Shown: piece by piece, positions 44,200 to 53,060 of the stretch
Position numbering within the stretch: the stretch's first letter is position 1
How the letters are laid out: each line of letters opens with the position of its first letter
Assembly: GCF_947504145.1 (NCBI RefSeq)
Contig: NZ_CANNGQ010000001.1
Location: 434,001-498,000 of the forward strand
Direction of reading: 5' to 3'
Source of the DNA: an uncultured Microbulbifer sp.
GTDB taxonomy: Bacteria > Pseudomonadota > Gammaproteobacteria > Pseudomonadales > Cellvibrionaceae
DNA: 64,000 bases
The notes under the pieces: model-generated
What the model saw: the letters and a program-made list of their open reading frames with translations, nothing else
Told to the model about the DNA's origin: nothing
Databases searched by the model: none
Position numbers and translations under genes: made by a program

Positions 44200-45627
44200 A
44201 TGTTCGATAACCTGAGCGACCGTCTGTCGTCGGCACTGAAAAAAGTCACAGGCAAAGCCCGTCTGACGGATGACAATATCCGCGACACGCTGCGCGAAGT
44301 GCGCAAGGCACTGCTGGAAGCAGATGTGGCGCTGCCAGTGGTGAAGGCATTTGTGCAGCAGGTGCGCACCGCTGCGGTGGGCCAGAAGGTCAGCAAGGCG
44401 CTGAACCCGGGCCAACAGTTCGTCAAGATCGTACAGGACGAGCTGGTAAAGGTCATGGGGGAGGCGGCTACCCCGCTGAACCTGGCGGTGCAGCCCCCGG
44501 CAGTCATCCTAATGGCGGGCCTGCAGGGTGCGGGTAAAACCACCAGTGTGGCCAAGCTTTCCAAGTACCTGCAGGAGCGGGAAAAGAAAAAAGTCATGGT
44601 GGTCAGTGCGGACGTATACCGCCCGGCGGCCATCAAACAGCTGGAAACGCTGGCGGGGGAAGTGGGGGCACTGTTCCACCCTTCCGAGCCCGATCAGAGA
44701 CCAGTAGATATCGCCAGGGGGGCGATGGACGCCGCGCGCAAACAGTTTGCCGATGTGCTGATCGTCGATACCGCTGGTCGCCTGCACATCGATGACGAGC
44801 TGATGGGGGAGATCCGGGAGCTGCACGAGGTGCTGGACCCGGCGGAAACCCTGTTTGTGATCGACGCCATGATCGGCCAGGACGCGGTCAATACCGCCAG
44901 CGCCTTCAATGACGCGCTGCCGCTGACCGGTGTGATTCTGACCAAGGCGGACGGTGACGCCCGCGGTGGTGCGGCGCTGTCCGTGCGCCATGTGACTGGC
45001 AAGCCCATCAAATTCATTGGTGTCGGCGAAAAGACTGATGCGCTGGAAACCTTCCATCCGGATCGGATTGCCTCCCGCATCCTCGGGATGGGCGACATTC
45101 TCTCCCTGATCGAGCAGGCCGAGCAGACCATCGACCGGGCCAAGGCCGAAAAGCTGGTCAAAAAGGTGCAGAAGGGCAAAGGTTTTGACCTTGAGGACCT
45201 GCGCGACCAGCTGCAGCAGATGCAGAATATGGGCGGCCTGGGCGCTCTGATGGACAAGATGCCAGGTATGGGTGGTCTTGCACAGGCGGCGCAGCAGGCG
45301 GATATGGGCAAGGAGTTTCGCCGAATGGATGCGATCATCGGCTCCATGACCCCGGCAGAGCGCCGCAACCCGGATATTCTGAGCGGTTCACGCAAGCGCC
45401 GCATCACGGCGGGTTCCGGCACCCAGATTCAGGACCTGAATCGCCTGCTCAAGCAACATAAGCAGATGGGCAAGATGATGAAGAAAATGAAAGGCGGCGG
45501 CATGAGCAAGATGATGCGCGGCATGGGTGGGCTTCCCGGTATGGGCGGCGGCGCCGGTGGCATGGGTGGTGCCGGTGGGATGGGAGGTATGCCCGGTGGC
45601 CTGCCGCCGGGTTTCCGCAAGAAGTGA
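44200..45627 (+). CDS. ffh: Signal recognition particle protein Ffh
   Basis: GTPase that binds 4.5S RNA and signal sequences of inner-membrane proteins. It has 475 residues. The NG domain holds the P-loop GLQGAGKTTSVAKL (about 107-120), DVYRPAAIKQLETL, DTAGRLHIDDELM and TKADGDARGGAAL. The M domain contains the signal-sequence groove and the RNA-binding SGSRKRRITAGSGT. The tail is a Met/Gly-rich run (GGMGGAGGMGGMPGG), longer than in E. coli. It is followed by the rpsP operon after a 264-base gap. Confidence 0.98.
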   Translation: MFDNLSDRLSSALKKVTGKARLTDDNIRDTLREVRKALLEADVALPVVKAFVQQVRTAAVGQKVSKALNPGQQFVKIVQDELVKVMGEAATPLNLAVQPPAVILMAGLQGAGKTTSVAKLSKYLQEREKKKVMVVSADVYRPAAIKQLETLAGEVGALFHPSEPDQRPVDIARGAMDAARKQFADVLIVDTAGRLHIDDELMGEIRELHEVLDPAETLFVIDAMIGQDAVNTASAFNDALPLTGVILTKADGDARGGAALSVRHVTGKPIKFIGVGEKTDALETFHPDRIASRILGMGDILSLIEQAEQTIDRAKAEKLVKKVQKGKGFDLEDLRDQLQQMQNMGGLGALMDKMPGMGGLAQAAQQADMGKEFRRMDAIIGSMTPAERRNPDILSGSRKRRITAGSGTQIQDLNRLLKQHKQMGKMMKKMKGGGMSKMMRGMGGLPGMGGGAGGMGGAGGMGGMPGGLPPGFRKK

Positions 45628-45704
45628 TTCTTGACCGGTAACCCGAAAATAGTAACGCCGGGTGGCCTCGGGAAAGCGGGGGTGGTGGCGGCTTTATTCG
45701 CTGC

Positions 45705-45733
45705 TATACAAACTGTAAACCGTGCATTAGAAT
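45705..45733 (+). promoter_or_regulatory. Promoter of the rpsP-rimM-trmD-rplS operon
   Basis: TATACA (45705-45710) and TAGAAT (45728-45733) are separated by 17 bases. The RNA would start near 45740, leaving a leader of about 150 bases with two hairpins before rpsP. Confidence 0.5.
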
Positions 45734-45821
45734 ACGCCGCCTTTCAGCTGGCCCTTGGCCGCTGAGTGTTGATTTAAAAGCAGATTCTTGTCGCGACGTT
45801 TTGTCTGGGCAGGGTCTGAAA

Positions 45822-45866
45822 TACCGCCGTGAGGCGGGATATACCGGTCGCAAAGGGTGACCGGTG
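45822..45866 (+). promoter_or_regulatory. Two leader hairpins before rpsP
   Basis: CCGCC-GTGA-GGCGG (about 45824-45837) and CCGGTC ... GACCGG (about 45844-45864) stand in tandem 25-70 bases upstream of the rpsP ATG. They may control translation or stability; no known leader is recognised. Confidence 0.4.
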
Positions 45867-45891
45867 AGTGTTGAAACTACAGGATAGCTAC

Positions 45892-46131
45892 ATGGTAACC
45901 ATTCGTTTGGCTCGTGGCGGTGCGAAGAAGCGCCCGTTTTATCACCTGACCGTGACCGACAGCCGCAAATCCCGCGACGGTCGTTTCATTGAGCGTGTTG
46001 GCTTCTTCAACCCGGTAGCCCGCGGTCAGGAAGAGCGTCTGCGTGTTGATCGCGAGCGCGTTGAGTTCTGGGTAGGCCAGGGCGCACAGGTTTCCGATCG
46101 CGTCAGCAAGCTGCTGAAAGAATCCGCCTGA
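45892..46131 (+). CDS. rpsP: 30S ribosomal protein S16
   Basis: A 79-residue small-subunit protein. It begins [21 protein letters not shown] and contains [20 protein letters not shown], both family signatures. The ATG at 45892 follows AGGA; the eight codons of open frame before it are not part of S16. It is the first gene of the conserved rpsP-rimM-trmD-rplS operon. Confidence 0.98.
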   Translation: MVTIRLARGGAKKRPFYHLTVTDSRKSRDGRFIERVGFFNPVARGQEERLRVDRERVEFWVGQGAQVSDRVSKLLKESA

Positions 46132-46170
46132 TCTCTATCTGCCCAATAGTCTGTATTCCGGGGTACTTCT

Positions 46171-46734
46171 GTGGCTGAGCATTCGGTAGTTGGTGAAGAT
46201 CTGGTTACCGTTGGTCGTGTCACCACAGTATACGGGGTACGCGGTTGGGTGAAGGTGCATTCCTTTACCGAGCCAATGGACAATATCCTGCAGTTCTCCC
46301 GCTGGTGGCTCGAAGCTGCTGGTCCGAGCGGCAAGCAGGGTGCAGGGCAGTGGCAACCCCTTGAGATCGAGGATGGCAAGCGCCACGGCAAAGGCCTGAT
46401 CGTACTTATCAAGGGTGTGGGCGACCGCGATCTCGCGGCACAGTTCTGCCAGAGGGATATTGCCGTTGCGCGCAGTGAAATGCCGCAACTGGAAGATGGT
46501 GAATATTACTGGCATCAACTGCAGGGTCTGCAGGTGGTAGGCCAGTTTGAAGGCCGTGAATTTCGCTTCGGTGAAGTGGTGCGGCTGATGGAGACCGGCG
46601 CCAACGATGTCATGGTGGTGCGTGGTGGAGAGGATGAGCGCGAGCGTCTGATTCCGTATCTGCCCGGCGAATACATCACCAATGTTGATCTGGATGCGGG
46701 CCAGATAACCGTCGATTGGGACCCCGAGTTCTGA
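46171..46734 (+). CDS. rimM: Ribosome maturation factor RimM
   Basis: Binds S19 and helps to mature the 30S head. It has 187 residues. The N-terminal RimM barrel has [23 protein letters not shown] (about 12-34). The C-terminal PRC-barrel has [14 protein letters not shown] and [15 protein letters not shown]. The start is GTG 46171. The stop TGA shares its last base with the ATG of trmD, so the two are coupled. Confidence 0.96.
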   Translation: MAEHSVVGEDLVTVGRVTTVYGVRGWVKVHSFTEPMDNILQFSRWWLEAAGPSGKQGAGQWQPLEIEDGKRHGKGLIVLIKGVGDRDLAAQFCQRDIAVARSEMPQLEDGEYYWHQLQGLQVVGQFEGREFRFGEVVRLMETGANDVMVVRGGEDERERLIPYLPGEYITNVDLDAGQITVDWDPEF

Positions 46735-47519
46735 TGGCGGCTGAGCCTGTCACAAAGCCCAGACGCGTGGCTCTGGTAAGCATCTTCCCGGAGATGTTTG
46801 CCGCACTGACCGACTACGGTATCAGTGGTCGGGCCGTGAAGGACGGCCTTTTGGAAGTGCGCTGCTGGAATCCGCGCGACTTCACCAGTGACCGGCATCG
46901 CACCGTGGACGATCGCCCGTACGGCGGCGGACCTGGAATGGTGATGCTGGCGGAGCCTCTCACTCAGGCACTGCGCGAAGCGCGCACCTGGGCGGAAGAG
47001 TCCGGCCCCGCACGGTCTATTTACCTGTCCCCGCAAGGGCGGCAGCTGGATCAGGCAGGTGTGGAAACCCTCTCGCAAAGTGGCAACCTGGTTTTACTGG
47101 CCGGGCGCTACGAGGGAATTGATGAGCGAGTGGTGGAATCTCTGATTGATGAAGAGTGGTCGATCGGGGATTACGTCCTGAGTGGTGGCGAGCTTGCCGC
47201 CATGGTGCTGGTGGACGCGGTTACGCGTTTGATACCGGGCGCGCTCGGGCACGATCAGTCGGCGGTGGAGGATTCCTTCGCCCAGGGACTGCTGGATTGT
47301 CCGCATTACACTCGCCCTGAGGATTATCGGGGCAACCGGGTTCCGGAAGTTTTGCTTTCTGGCAACCATGAAAAAATACGCCGCTGGCGCCTCAAGCAGG
47401 CCTTGGGGCGCACGCAGCAGCGCCGGCCAGACCTTTTGGAAAAGCTGGCGCTGTCCCCGGAGCAGGCGCAACTGCTGGAAGATTTTCTGCAGGAGCTGCC
47501 GGCCGGGGAGAAGAATTAA
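46734..47519 (+). CDS. trmD: tRNA (guanine-N1)-methyltransferase
   Basis: Methylates G37 of tRNAs next to the anticodon, preventing frameshifts. It has 261 residues. It starts in the rimM stop (TGATG). The trefoil-knot SAM site is seen in [17 protein letters not shown]-type sequence, [20 protein letters not shown] and the [22 protein letters not shown] segment. [12 protein letters not shown] is also typical. It is in the usual operon position before rplS. Confidence 0.97.
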   Translation: MAAEPVTKPRRVALVSIFPEMFAALTDYGISGRAVKDGLLEVRCWNPRDFTSDRHRTVDDRPYGGGPGMVMLAEPLTQALREARTWAEESGPARSIYLSPQGRQLDQAGVETLSQSGNLVLLAGRYEGIDERVVESLIDEEWSIGDYVLSGGELAAMVLVDAVTRLIPGALGHDQSAVEDSFAQGLLDCPHYTRPEDYRGNRVPEVLLSGNHEKIRRWRLKQALGRTQQRRPDLLEKLALSPEQAQLLEDFLQELPAGEKN

Positions 47520-47597
47520 TATCGGATTCGCCGGGAGGCGAGAGTAATTCGGTGATCTAGCCGTGAGGCTACATAAATCCCTTTTGGAGAACTCCAA

Positions 47598-47948
47598 ATG
47601 ACTAACAAGATTATCCAGCAGCTCGAAACCGAGCAGTTGAAAGCTGAACTGCCTGAATTTGCTCCGGGCGATACCATTATCGTTCAGGTAAAGGTAAAAG
47701 AAGGCAACCGTGAGCGTCTGCAGGCGTTTGAAGGCGTGGTGATTGGCAAGCGTAACCGCGGCCTGAACTCTTCTTTCACCGTGCGTAAAATTTCCCACGG
47801 CGTTGGCGTAGAGCGTACCTTCCAGACTCACAGCCGTCTGGTAGATAGCATTACTGTGAAGCGTCGTGGTGACGTTCGTCAGGCCAAGCTGTACTACCTG
47901 CGCAGCCTGACTGGCAAGGCCGCACGTATCAAGGAAAAACTCGGCTGA
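47598..47948 (+). CDS. rplS: 50S ribosomal protein L19
   Basis: A 116-residue large-subunit protein at the subunit interface. It has the classic [32 protein letters not shown] and [15 protein letters not shown]-type segments. The ATG at 47598 follows TTTTGGAGA. Two small stems (TCGCC/GGCGA near 47529 and TAGCC-GTGA-GGCTA near 47558) lie in the 78-base gap after trmD. A terminator follows. Confidence 0.98.
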   Translation: MTNKIIQQLETEQLKAELPEFAPGDTIIVQVKVKEGNRERLQAFEGVVIGKRNRGLNSSFTVRKISHGVGVERTFQTHSRLVDSITVKRRGDVRQAKLYYLRSLTGKAARIKEKLG

Positions 47949-47965
47949 GTTATTTCTTGAGATAA

Positions 47966-47993
47966 AAAACCGGAGCTTGTCTCCGGTTTTTTT
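47966..47993 (+). terminator. Terminator after rplS
   Basis: ACCGGAG (47969-47975), a 5-base loop, CTCCGGT (47981-47987), then a run of T. It ends the rpsP operon 20 bases after the rplS stop. Confidence 0.92.
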
Positions 47994-48039
47994 ATGCCTG
48001 TAAAACCTGCTTTCTGGTGCCGTGTGATTTAATGCGCAA

Positions 48040-48942
48040 ATGACTGGCTTCACCGATACGCAACAACTGATTACCGCCTGGCTGGATATGCTGTGGGCCG
48101 AGCGGGGTGTCAGCGAGCATACCCGTTCCGCCTACGGGCGCGACCTGCGTGCGTTTGCCGCTTTCTGTGAGGGCGCCGGTAAAGACCTGGGGCAGATTGC
48201 GCGGGAGGATATTCTCACCTACCTCGGCACGCGCCACGCGGCGGGTCAGTCCGCTCGCTCCAGTGCCCGCGCGTTGGCGGCACTGCGCAGTTTTTATCGC
48301 CACTGTCTGCGGCAGCGGTTGATCGAGCACGATCCGGTGGCCCTGGTCGACAATCCAAAGATTCCCAAGCCCCTTCCCAAGTCCCTGTCAGAGAGGGATG
48401 TTGAGGCACTGCTGGAGGCCCCTGACATCGAAACCCCAATCGGCCTGCGCGATCGAGCCATGTTCGAATTGTTGTACGCCTGCGGGCTGCGGGTCAGTGA
48501 GTTGGTAGAACTCAGCATGTCCCAGCTCAATCTGCGCCAGGGAGTGGTGCGGGTGTACGGCAAAGGGAGTAAGGAGCGTCTGGTGCCCATGGGGCAGGCG
48601 GCGGAGCGCTGGCTGGAGCGGTATCTGCGCAGTGCGAGGCCGCAGTTGCTGGCGATGGGCGAGAGCGATGCCTGTTTTCCCGGGCGTTCCGGCAACGCCA
48701 TGACACGGCAGACGTTCTGGTATCGGATAAAACACTGGGCGAAAGTGGCAGGTATCGAAAAGCCGCTGTCACCGCACACGCTGCGCCACGCCTTTGCGAC
48801 CCATCTGCTGAATCACGGCGCCGATCTGAGGGTAGTGCAGCTGCTGCTTGGGCATTCTGATCTGTCGACTACCCAGATTTACACCGCGGTCGCCCGGGCC
48901 AGGCTGCAGTCTTTGCATGGGGAGCATCACCCCCGAGGGTGA
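48040..48942 (+). CDS. xerD: Site-specific tyrosine recombinase XerD
   Basis: Works with XerC at dif to resolve chromosome dimers under FtsK control. It has 300 residues, the normal length. The N-terminal SAM-like core-binding domain is about 1-90. The catalytic set is Arg in GLRVSELVEL, Lys in VYGKGSKERLVP, HTLRHAFATH, LGHSDLSTTQ and the nucleophile Tyr in TTQIYTAV. The ATG is at 48040. It is followed by dsbC, and xerD-dsbC-hom-thrC-recJ is a widely conserved order. Confidence 0.95.
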   Translation: MTGFTDTQQLITAWLDMLWAERGVSEHTRSAYGRDLRAFAAFCEGAGKDLGQIAREDILTYLGTRHAAGQSARSSARALAALRSFYRHCLRQRLIEHDPVALVDNPKIPKPLPKSLSERDVEALLEAPDIETPIGLRDRAMFELLYACGLRVSELVELSMSQLNLRQGVVRVYGKGSKERLVPMGQAAERWLERYLRSARPQLLAMGESDACFPGRSGNAMTRQTFWYRIKHWAKVAGIEKPLSPHTLRHAFATHLLNHGADLRVVQLLLGHSDLSTTQIYTAVARARLQSLHGEHHPRG

Positions 48943-49082
48943 TCCGTTCGTGGTAATTGCCCTCTGTCTGTAGTAAAACGCGCCTTGGCCGCTTGAATGC
49001 GAGTGTTTAGTGCCATACTGGGGTGAACCCCCGGCCGCGAACGCGGTCAGATAATGACGAATAATCTGGAGCGAACCGAACC

Positions 49083-49841
49083 ATGACTTTTCCTGCCAAG
49101 CCACTTACTGCCCTGGCTGCGCTCGTAGCCTCAGCTTCCCTGTTACTAGGGCAGGCCGCATTCGCAGATGTGGATGACGCTGTCGCCAAGCAGATCAAGG
49201 CCAAGCTGGCTGCGGGAAATCCCCAGGCGACCTTCGGCGACGTACGCGAGAGCTCGATGCCCGGTCTGTACGAGGTGGACGTCAACGGCGGCAATGTTCT
49301 GTTCGTCTCCAAAGATGGCGGCCACTTTATTGCCGGTGACCTGTTCGAGGTGGGCCCGCAGAAAGTCGTCAATGTCTCCGAGCAGCGCCGCGGACGCCAT
49401 CGCGCGGAAGTGATGGACCAGCAGGACAAGGGCGAAATGATCGTCTTTTCTCCGAAGGGCAAAGCCAAAGCACACATCTACGTGTTTACCGATGTGGATT
49501 GCGGGTACTGCCGCAAGTTGCACGACGACGTGCCTGAACTGAACCGCCGTGGTATCGAAGTGCGCTATCTCGCATTCCCGCGCGCTGGCCTCAACTCGGT
49601 GGGCTACCGCAAGGTTGCGACCGCCTGGTGTGCTGACGACCCGAACAAAACCCTGACCGACCTGAAGAACCGCAAGAACGTGCCGATGGAGGTGTGTAAG
49701 AACAATCCAGTGGCGGCCCAGTACAAGCTGGGCAACGAGGTGATTGATGTGCGCGGCACGCCCACCATCGTGATGGAAGATGGCACAGTAGTGCCCGGGT
49801 ACCTGCCTCCCGATACTCTGGTCAAAGCGTTGGGGATCTGA
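49083..49841 (+). CDS. dsbC: Thiol:disulfide interchange protein DsbC
   Basis: Periplasmic dimeric disulfide isomerase. It has 252 residues. The signal peptide is 1-28 (cleavage after QAAFA). The dimerisation domain is about 30-95. The thioredoxin-fold domain has active site CGYC in FTDVDCGYCRKLHDDVP, a second cysteine pair in TAWCADDP and MEVCKNNP, and the cis-Pro motif VRGTPTIV. The ATG is at 49083. A terminator follows, so hom has its own promoter. Confidence 0.96.
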   Translation: MTFPAKPLTALAALVASASLLLGQAAFADVDDAVAKQIKAKLAAGNPQATFGDVRESSMPGLYEVDVNGGNVLFVSKDGGHFIAGDLFEVGPQKVVNVSEQRRGRHRAEVMDQQDKGEMIVFSPKGKAKAHIYVFTDVDCGYCRKLHDDVPELNRRGIEVRYLAFPRAGLNSVGYRKVATAWCADDPNKTLTDLKNRKNVPMEVCKNNPVAAQYKLGNEVIDVRGTPTIVMEDGTVVPGYLPPDTLVKALGI

Positions 49842-49869
49842 GCCCGATAGCACACAGCCCCGTGACATG

Positions 49870-49896
49870 AAAAAGCCGGCGAATGCCGGCTTTTTC
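49870..49896 (+). terminator. Terminator after dsbC
   Basis: AAAAAGCCGGC (49870-49880), loop GAAT, GCCGGCTTTTT (49885-49895). Confidence 0.92.
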
Positions 49897-49986
49897 TATT
49901 TGCGGCAACCGGTTAGGGTTGATCGCTGAAGGCACAGCTTTGAGTTGGGCTGTTTGGTGATTGTTTGACCACCTTGCGCAATTTAA

Positions 49987-50032
49987 TTGACAATTTCCCC
50001 CTGATCTCAGTAAGGTTGTCGACCTTTTTTTG
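49987..50032 (+). promoter_or_regulatory. Candidate hom promoter with a weak hairpin and T-tract
   Basis: A perfect TTGACA (49987-49992) has only a weak -10 (TAAGGT near 50011). Just after it, AAGGT-TGTCG-ACCTT followed by a T-run looks like a small terminator stem. The stem is only 5 bp, so attenuation of hom is a guess. Confidence 0.3.
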
Positions 50033-50087
50033 AATTAAACGCCAGTTATTGCGCTGTGTTCCACAGTGTCATGCGCGGAGGGAAGTT

Positions 50088-51467
50088 GTGAGCGCAGTTA
50101 CCGAAGAAGCCACCAGTCGTGGGGCGCAAGCCTCAAAAGAATCCAACACAGCCGGCGCACTGCCTGCGGTACGTATCGGTATTTGTGGTCTTGGGACCGT
50201 AGGTAGCGGTACGGTCAATGTCATGGCGCGCAACTGTGAAGAAATTGCCGCGCGCTGTGGCCGCCCGGTAGAGATCGTTCAGGTGGGTGCCCGTCGGGAC
50301 AACGCCGATTGTGATATGACCCCGCTGAATGTCACCCGCGAAATCTTCGATGTGGCGAATAACCCCGACGTGGATGTACTGGTCGAGCTGATTGGCGGAA
50401 CCACGGTGGCCCGTGAGTTGGTACTGACTGCCGTTGCCAATGGTAAGCACGTGGTAACCGCCAACAAGGCGCTGATTGCCGAGCACGGCAATGAGCTGTT
50501 CGCCGCGGCCGCCGACAAGGGCGTTACCATCGCCTATGAAGCCGCTGTAGCGGGTGGTATCCCGATCATCAAATCCCTGCGCGAAGGCCTGGTGGGCAAC
50601 CGTATCCAGTGGCTGGCGGGGATCATCAATGGTACCGGCAACTACATCCTTACCGAGATGCGCGAGAAAGGGCGCAGCTTTGACGAAGCGCTGGCCCAGG
50701 CTCAGGCGCTGGGCTATGCCGAGGCAGACCCCACCTTTGATGTGGAGGGGATCGATGCCGCTCACAAACTGGTCATCATGGCGTCCCTTGCGTTTGGTAT
50801 GCCGCTTGCCTTCGATAAGGTGTACACCGAGGGGATCAGTGGCGTTTCCAAAGAGGACATCCAGTACGCTGACGAGCTGGGTTATCGCATCAAGCATCTG
50901 GGTATTGCGCGTCGCACCAACGACGGCGTGGAGCTGCGGGTTCACCCGACCCTGATTCCCCAGCGCCGCCTGATCGCCAATGTAAACGGTGTGATGAATG
51001 CAGTGCTGGTCAACGGCGATGCCGTAGGCCCGACGCTCTATTACGGCGCCGGCGCTGGTGCCGAAGCGACAGCTTCTGCGGTAATCGCCGATATTGTGGA
51101 CGTAGCGCGTACACTGAATGTGCGCCCGGACCAGCGTGTGCCGCTGGCCGGCGTGACCCAGGACAGCCAGGGAAATCTGGATGATGTCCTGCCCATGTCA
51201 GAAGCCGAGACCAGCTATTACATGCGTATTTCCGCCTTTGACAAGCCGGGTGTCATGTCTCAGGTAGCGAAGATCTGCAGTGATCAGGGCATCAGTATCG
51301 AAGCCCTGATTCAGCACGAGCCTGCGGAAGACGAAGAGCTGGTACCGGTAGTACTGCTGACCAGCCGCGCGCGCGAAGCGCAGCTGCAGGAAGCAGTCAA
51401 TCAGATCGAAGCCCTGGACAGTATTCAGGGTCCGGTTGTGCGCATTCGTGTCGAGCCCCTGGGCTGA
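50088..51467 (+). CDS. hom: Homoserine dehydrogenase
   Basis: Reduces aspartate semialdehyde to homoserine for threonine and methionine. It has 459 residues from GTG 50088 (GGAGGGAA site). An N-terminal extension of about 25 polar residues precedes the NAD(P) motif VRIGICGLGTVGSGTVNV. The catalytic domain has NKALIAEHG, GGIPIIKSLREGL and INGTGNYILTEM-type segments. A C-terminal ACT domain (YYMRISAFDKPGVMSQVAKI) suggests threonine feedback. It is monofunctional, with no aspartate kinase domain. An imperfect stem of about 9 bp (51482-51510) lies before thrC. Confidence 0.96.
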   Translation: MSAVTEEATSRGAQASKESNTAGALPAVRIGICGLGTVGSGTVNVMARNCEEIAARCGRPVEIVQVGARRDNADCDMTPLNVTREIFDVANNPDVDVLVELIGGTTVARELVLTAVANGKHVVTANKALIAEHGNELFAAAADKGVTIAYEAAVAGGIPIIKSLREGLVGNRIQWLAGIINGTGNYILTEMREKGRSFDEALAQAQALGYAEADPTFDVEGIDAAHKLVIMASLAFGMPLAFDKVYTEGISGVSKEDIQYADELGYRIKHLGIARRTNDGVELRVHPTLIPQRRLIANVNGVMNAVLVNGDAVGPTLYYGAGAGAEATASAVIADIVDVARTLNVRPDQRVPLAGVTQDSQGNLDDVLPMSEAETSYYMRISAFDKPGVMSQVAKICSDQGISIEALIQHEPAEDEELVPVVLLTSRAREAQLQEAVNQIEALDSIQGPVVRIRVEPLG

Positions 51468-51563
51468 GCCCAGCGATGACGTTGAGGTGGAGGCTGCGCC
51501 GCCACCTCGACTCTTCCATTCCGAATCATTCAAATCAGTACCAACTAAGCCAGTAATCACAAC

Positions 51564-52955
51564 GTGAAATTTGTCAGCACCCGCGGCCGCGCGCCGTCTC
51601 TCAGTTTTGCCGATACCGTCCTTACCGGCCTCGCCAGTGATGGCGGCCTGTATGTTCCCGAAAAACTGCCCAGCTTCAGCCGCGATGAAATCGCGGAAAT
51701 GGCCGGACTGGATTATCAGGAACTGGCTTTTCGGATCATGTGGCCTTTCGTTTCCGAAGACCTGACCGAAGAGGAGATGCGGGGGGCAATTGAGCGCGCC
51801 TACGTCAACTTCCGCCATCCCGCCATTGCGCCACTGGTACAGACCGGCCACAACGAATGGGTGATGGAGTTGTTCCAGGGGCCCACTCTGGCATTCAAGG
51901 ATTTCGCTCTGCAGTTCCTCGGCCAGCTGTTCGACCTGCTGCTGAAAAAGCGCGGTGAAAAGGTGGTGGTATTGGGGGCGACATCCGGCGATACCGGGTC
52001 GGCCGCCATTGAAGGTTGTCGCCACTGCGAAAACATCGATATTTTTATCCTGCATCCGCACAACCGGGTATCGGAAGTGCAGCGCAAGCAGATGACCACG
52101 GTGCTATCGGACAACGTCTACAACATCGCACTGGAAGGCAATTTTGACGATTGCCAGAATATGGTCAAAGCCAGTTTTGCCGATCAGTCCTTCCTGCCGG
52201 ATGGTCGCCGGTTGGTGGCGGTGAATTCCATCAACTGGGCGCGGATCATGGCGCAGATCGTTTATTACTTCCATGCTGCCCTGAGCCTTGGCGGTCCTCA
52301 CCGCCCGGTGAACTTCTCTGTCCCCACCGGAAACTTCGGCGATATTTTTGCCGGCTATCTGGCGCGTGGAATGGGCCTGCCGATCAACCAGCTGGTGATC
52401 GCAACCAACGCCAACGATATTCTGCACCGCTGTATCAGCGCCAATGATCACTCGCCGCAGCCGCTGGTGCACAGCCTGTCGCCGAGTATGGACATTATGG
52501 TATCCAGCAACTTTGAGCGTCTGTTGTTTGATATGGTCGATCGCAACGGTGAGGCGGTAGCCGACCTGCTGAAGGATCGCAGTGCACCGTTGAAGCTGGA
52601 TGAAGCGGCCCTGGATAAAGTTCGCACCCTGTTTGCTTCCGAGCGGGTAGGGGACGAGCGCACGGTAGAGGTGATTCGCGAGGTGTTTGAGTCCACCGAG
52701 TACCTGCTGGATCCACACACCGCCATCGGTGTGGAGGCTGCCCGCCGCGCTCGCAAATCCAAAGCCGAACCCATGGTGTGTCTCGCCACAGCGCACCCGG
52801 CCAAGTTCAGCGAGGCGGTGGACAAGGCGTTGCCGGGTACGGAAGTGCCGTTGCCGCACCATATGCAGGACCTGCTTCAGCGGGAAGAGCGGGTGCAAGT
52901 TCTGCAAAACGACCTTTCTGCGGTACACGATTTCATCTCCCGCGAACTGGGCTAA
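51564..52955 (+). CDS. thrC: Threonine synthase
   Basis: PLP enzyme that converts O-phosphohomoserine to threonine. It has 463 residues and starts at GTG 51564. The N-terminus is KFVSTRGRAPSLSFADTVL. The PLP lysine lies in GPTLAFKDFALQFLGQLF, the PLP-phosphate loop is in ATSGDTGSAAIEG, and NSINWARIMAQIVYYFHA and VPTGNFGDIFAGYLA follow. It is downstream of hom on the same strand, giving hom-thrC as a threonine unit. A kinase gene thrB is not in the window. Confidence 0.96.
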   Translation: MKFVSTRGRAPSLSFADTVLTGLASDGGLYVPEKLPSFSRDEIAEMAGLDYQELAFRIMWPFVSEDLTEEEMRGAIERAYVNFRHPAIAPLVQTGHNEWVMELFQGPTLAFKDFALQFLGQLFDLLLKKRGEKVVVLGATSGDTGSAAIEGCRHCENIDIFILHPHNRVSEVQRKQMTTVLSDNVYNIALEGNFDDCQNMVKASFADQSFLPDGRRLVAVNSINWARIMAQIVYYFHAALSLGGPHRPVNFSVPTGNFGDIFAGYLARGMGLPINQLVIATNANDILHRCISANDHSPQPLVHSLSPSMDIMVSSNFERLLFDMVDRNGEAVADLLKDRSAPLKLDEAALDKVRTLFASERVGDERTVEVIREVFESTEYLLDPHTAIGVEAARRARKSKAEPMVCLATAHPAKFSEAVDKALPGTEVPLPHHMQDLLQREERVQVLQNDLSAVHDFISRELG

Positions 52956-52962
52956 GCCCCGC

Positions 52963-52990
52963 TTGAGTCGCAGCCGGTCGGCGGTAGAAT
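52963..52990 (+). promoter_or_regulatory. Candidate recJ promoter
   Basis: TTGAGT (52963-52968) and TAGAAT (52985-52990) are spaced by 16 bases, just after the thrC stop and 70 bases before the recJ ATG. Confidence 0.4.
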
Positions 52991-53060
52991 GGGTGTTTAG
53001 TGGGTAGTGTTGGCAGGAGCCGACAGCAAACCATGGCAACCCCAAAAGCGACCGGATGCA

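Noticed and set aside
45520-45620. Met/Gly tract at the end of ffh as an assembly artefact
   Set aside because: Met- and Gly-rich tails are usual in Ffh M domains, and the frame is intact.
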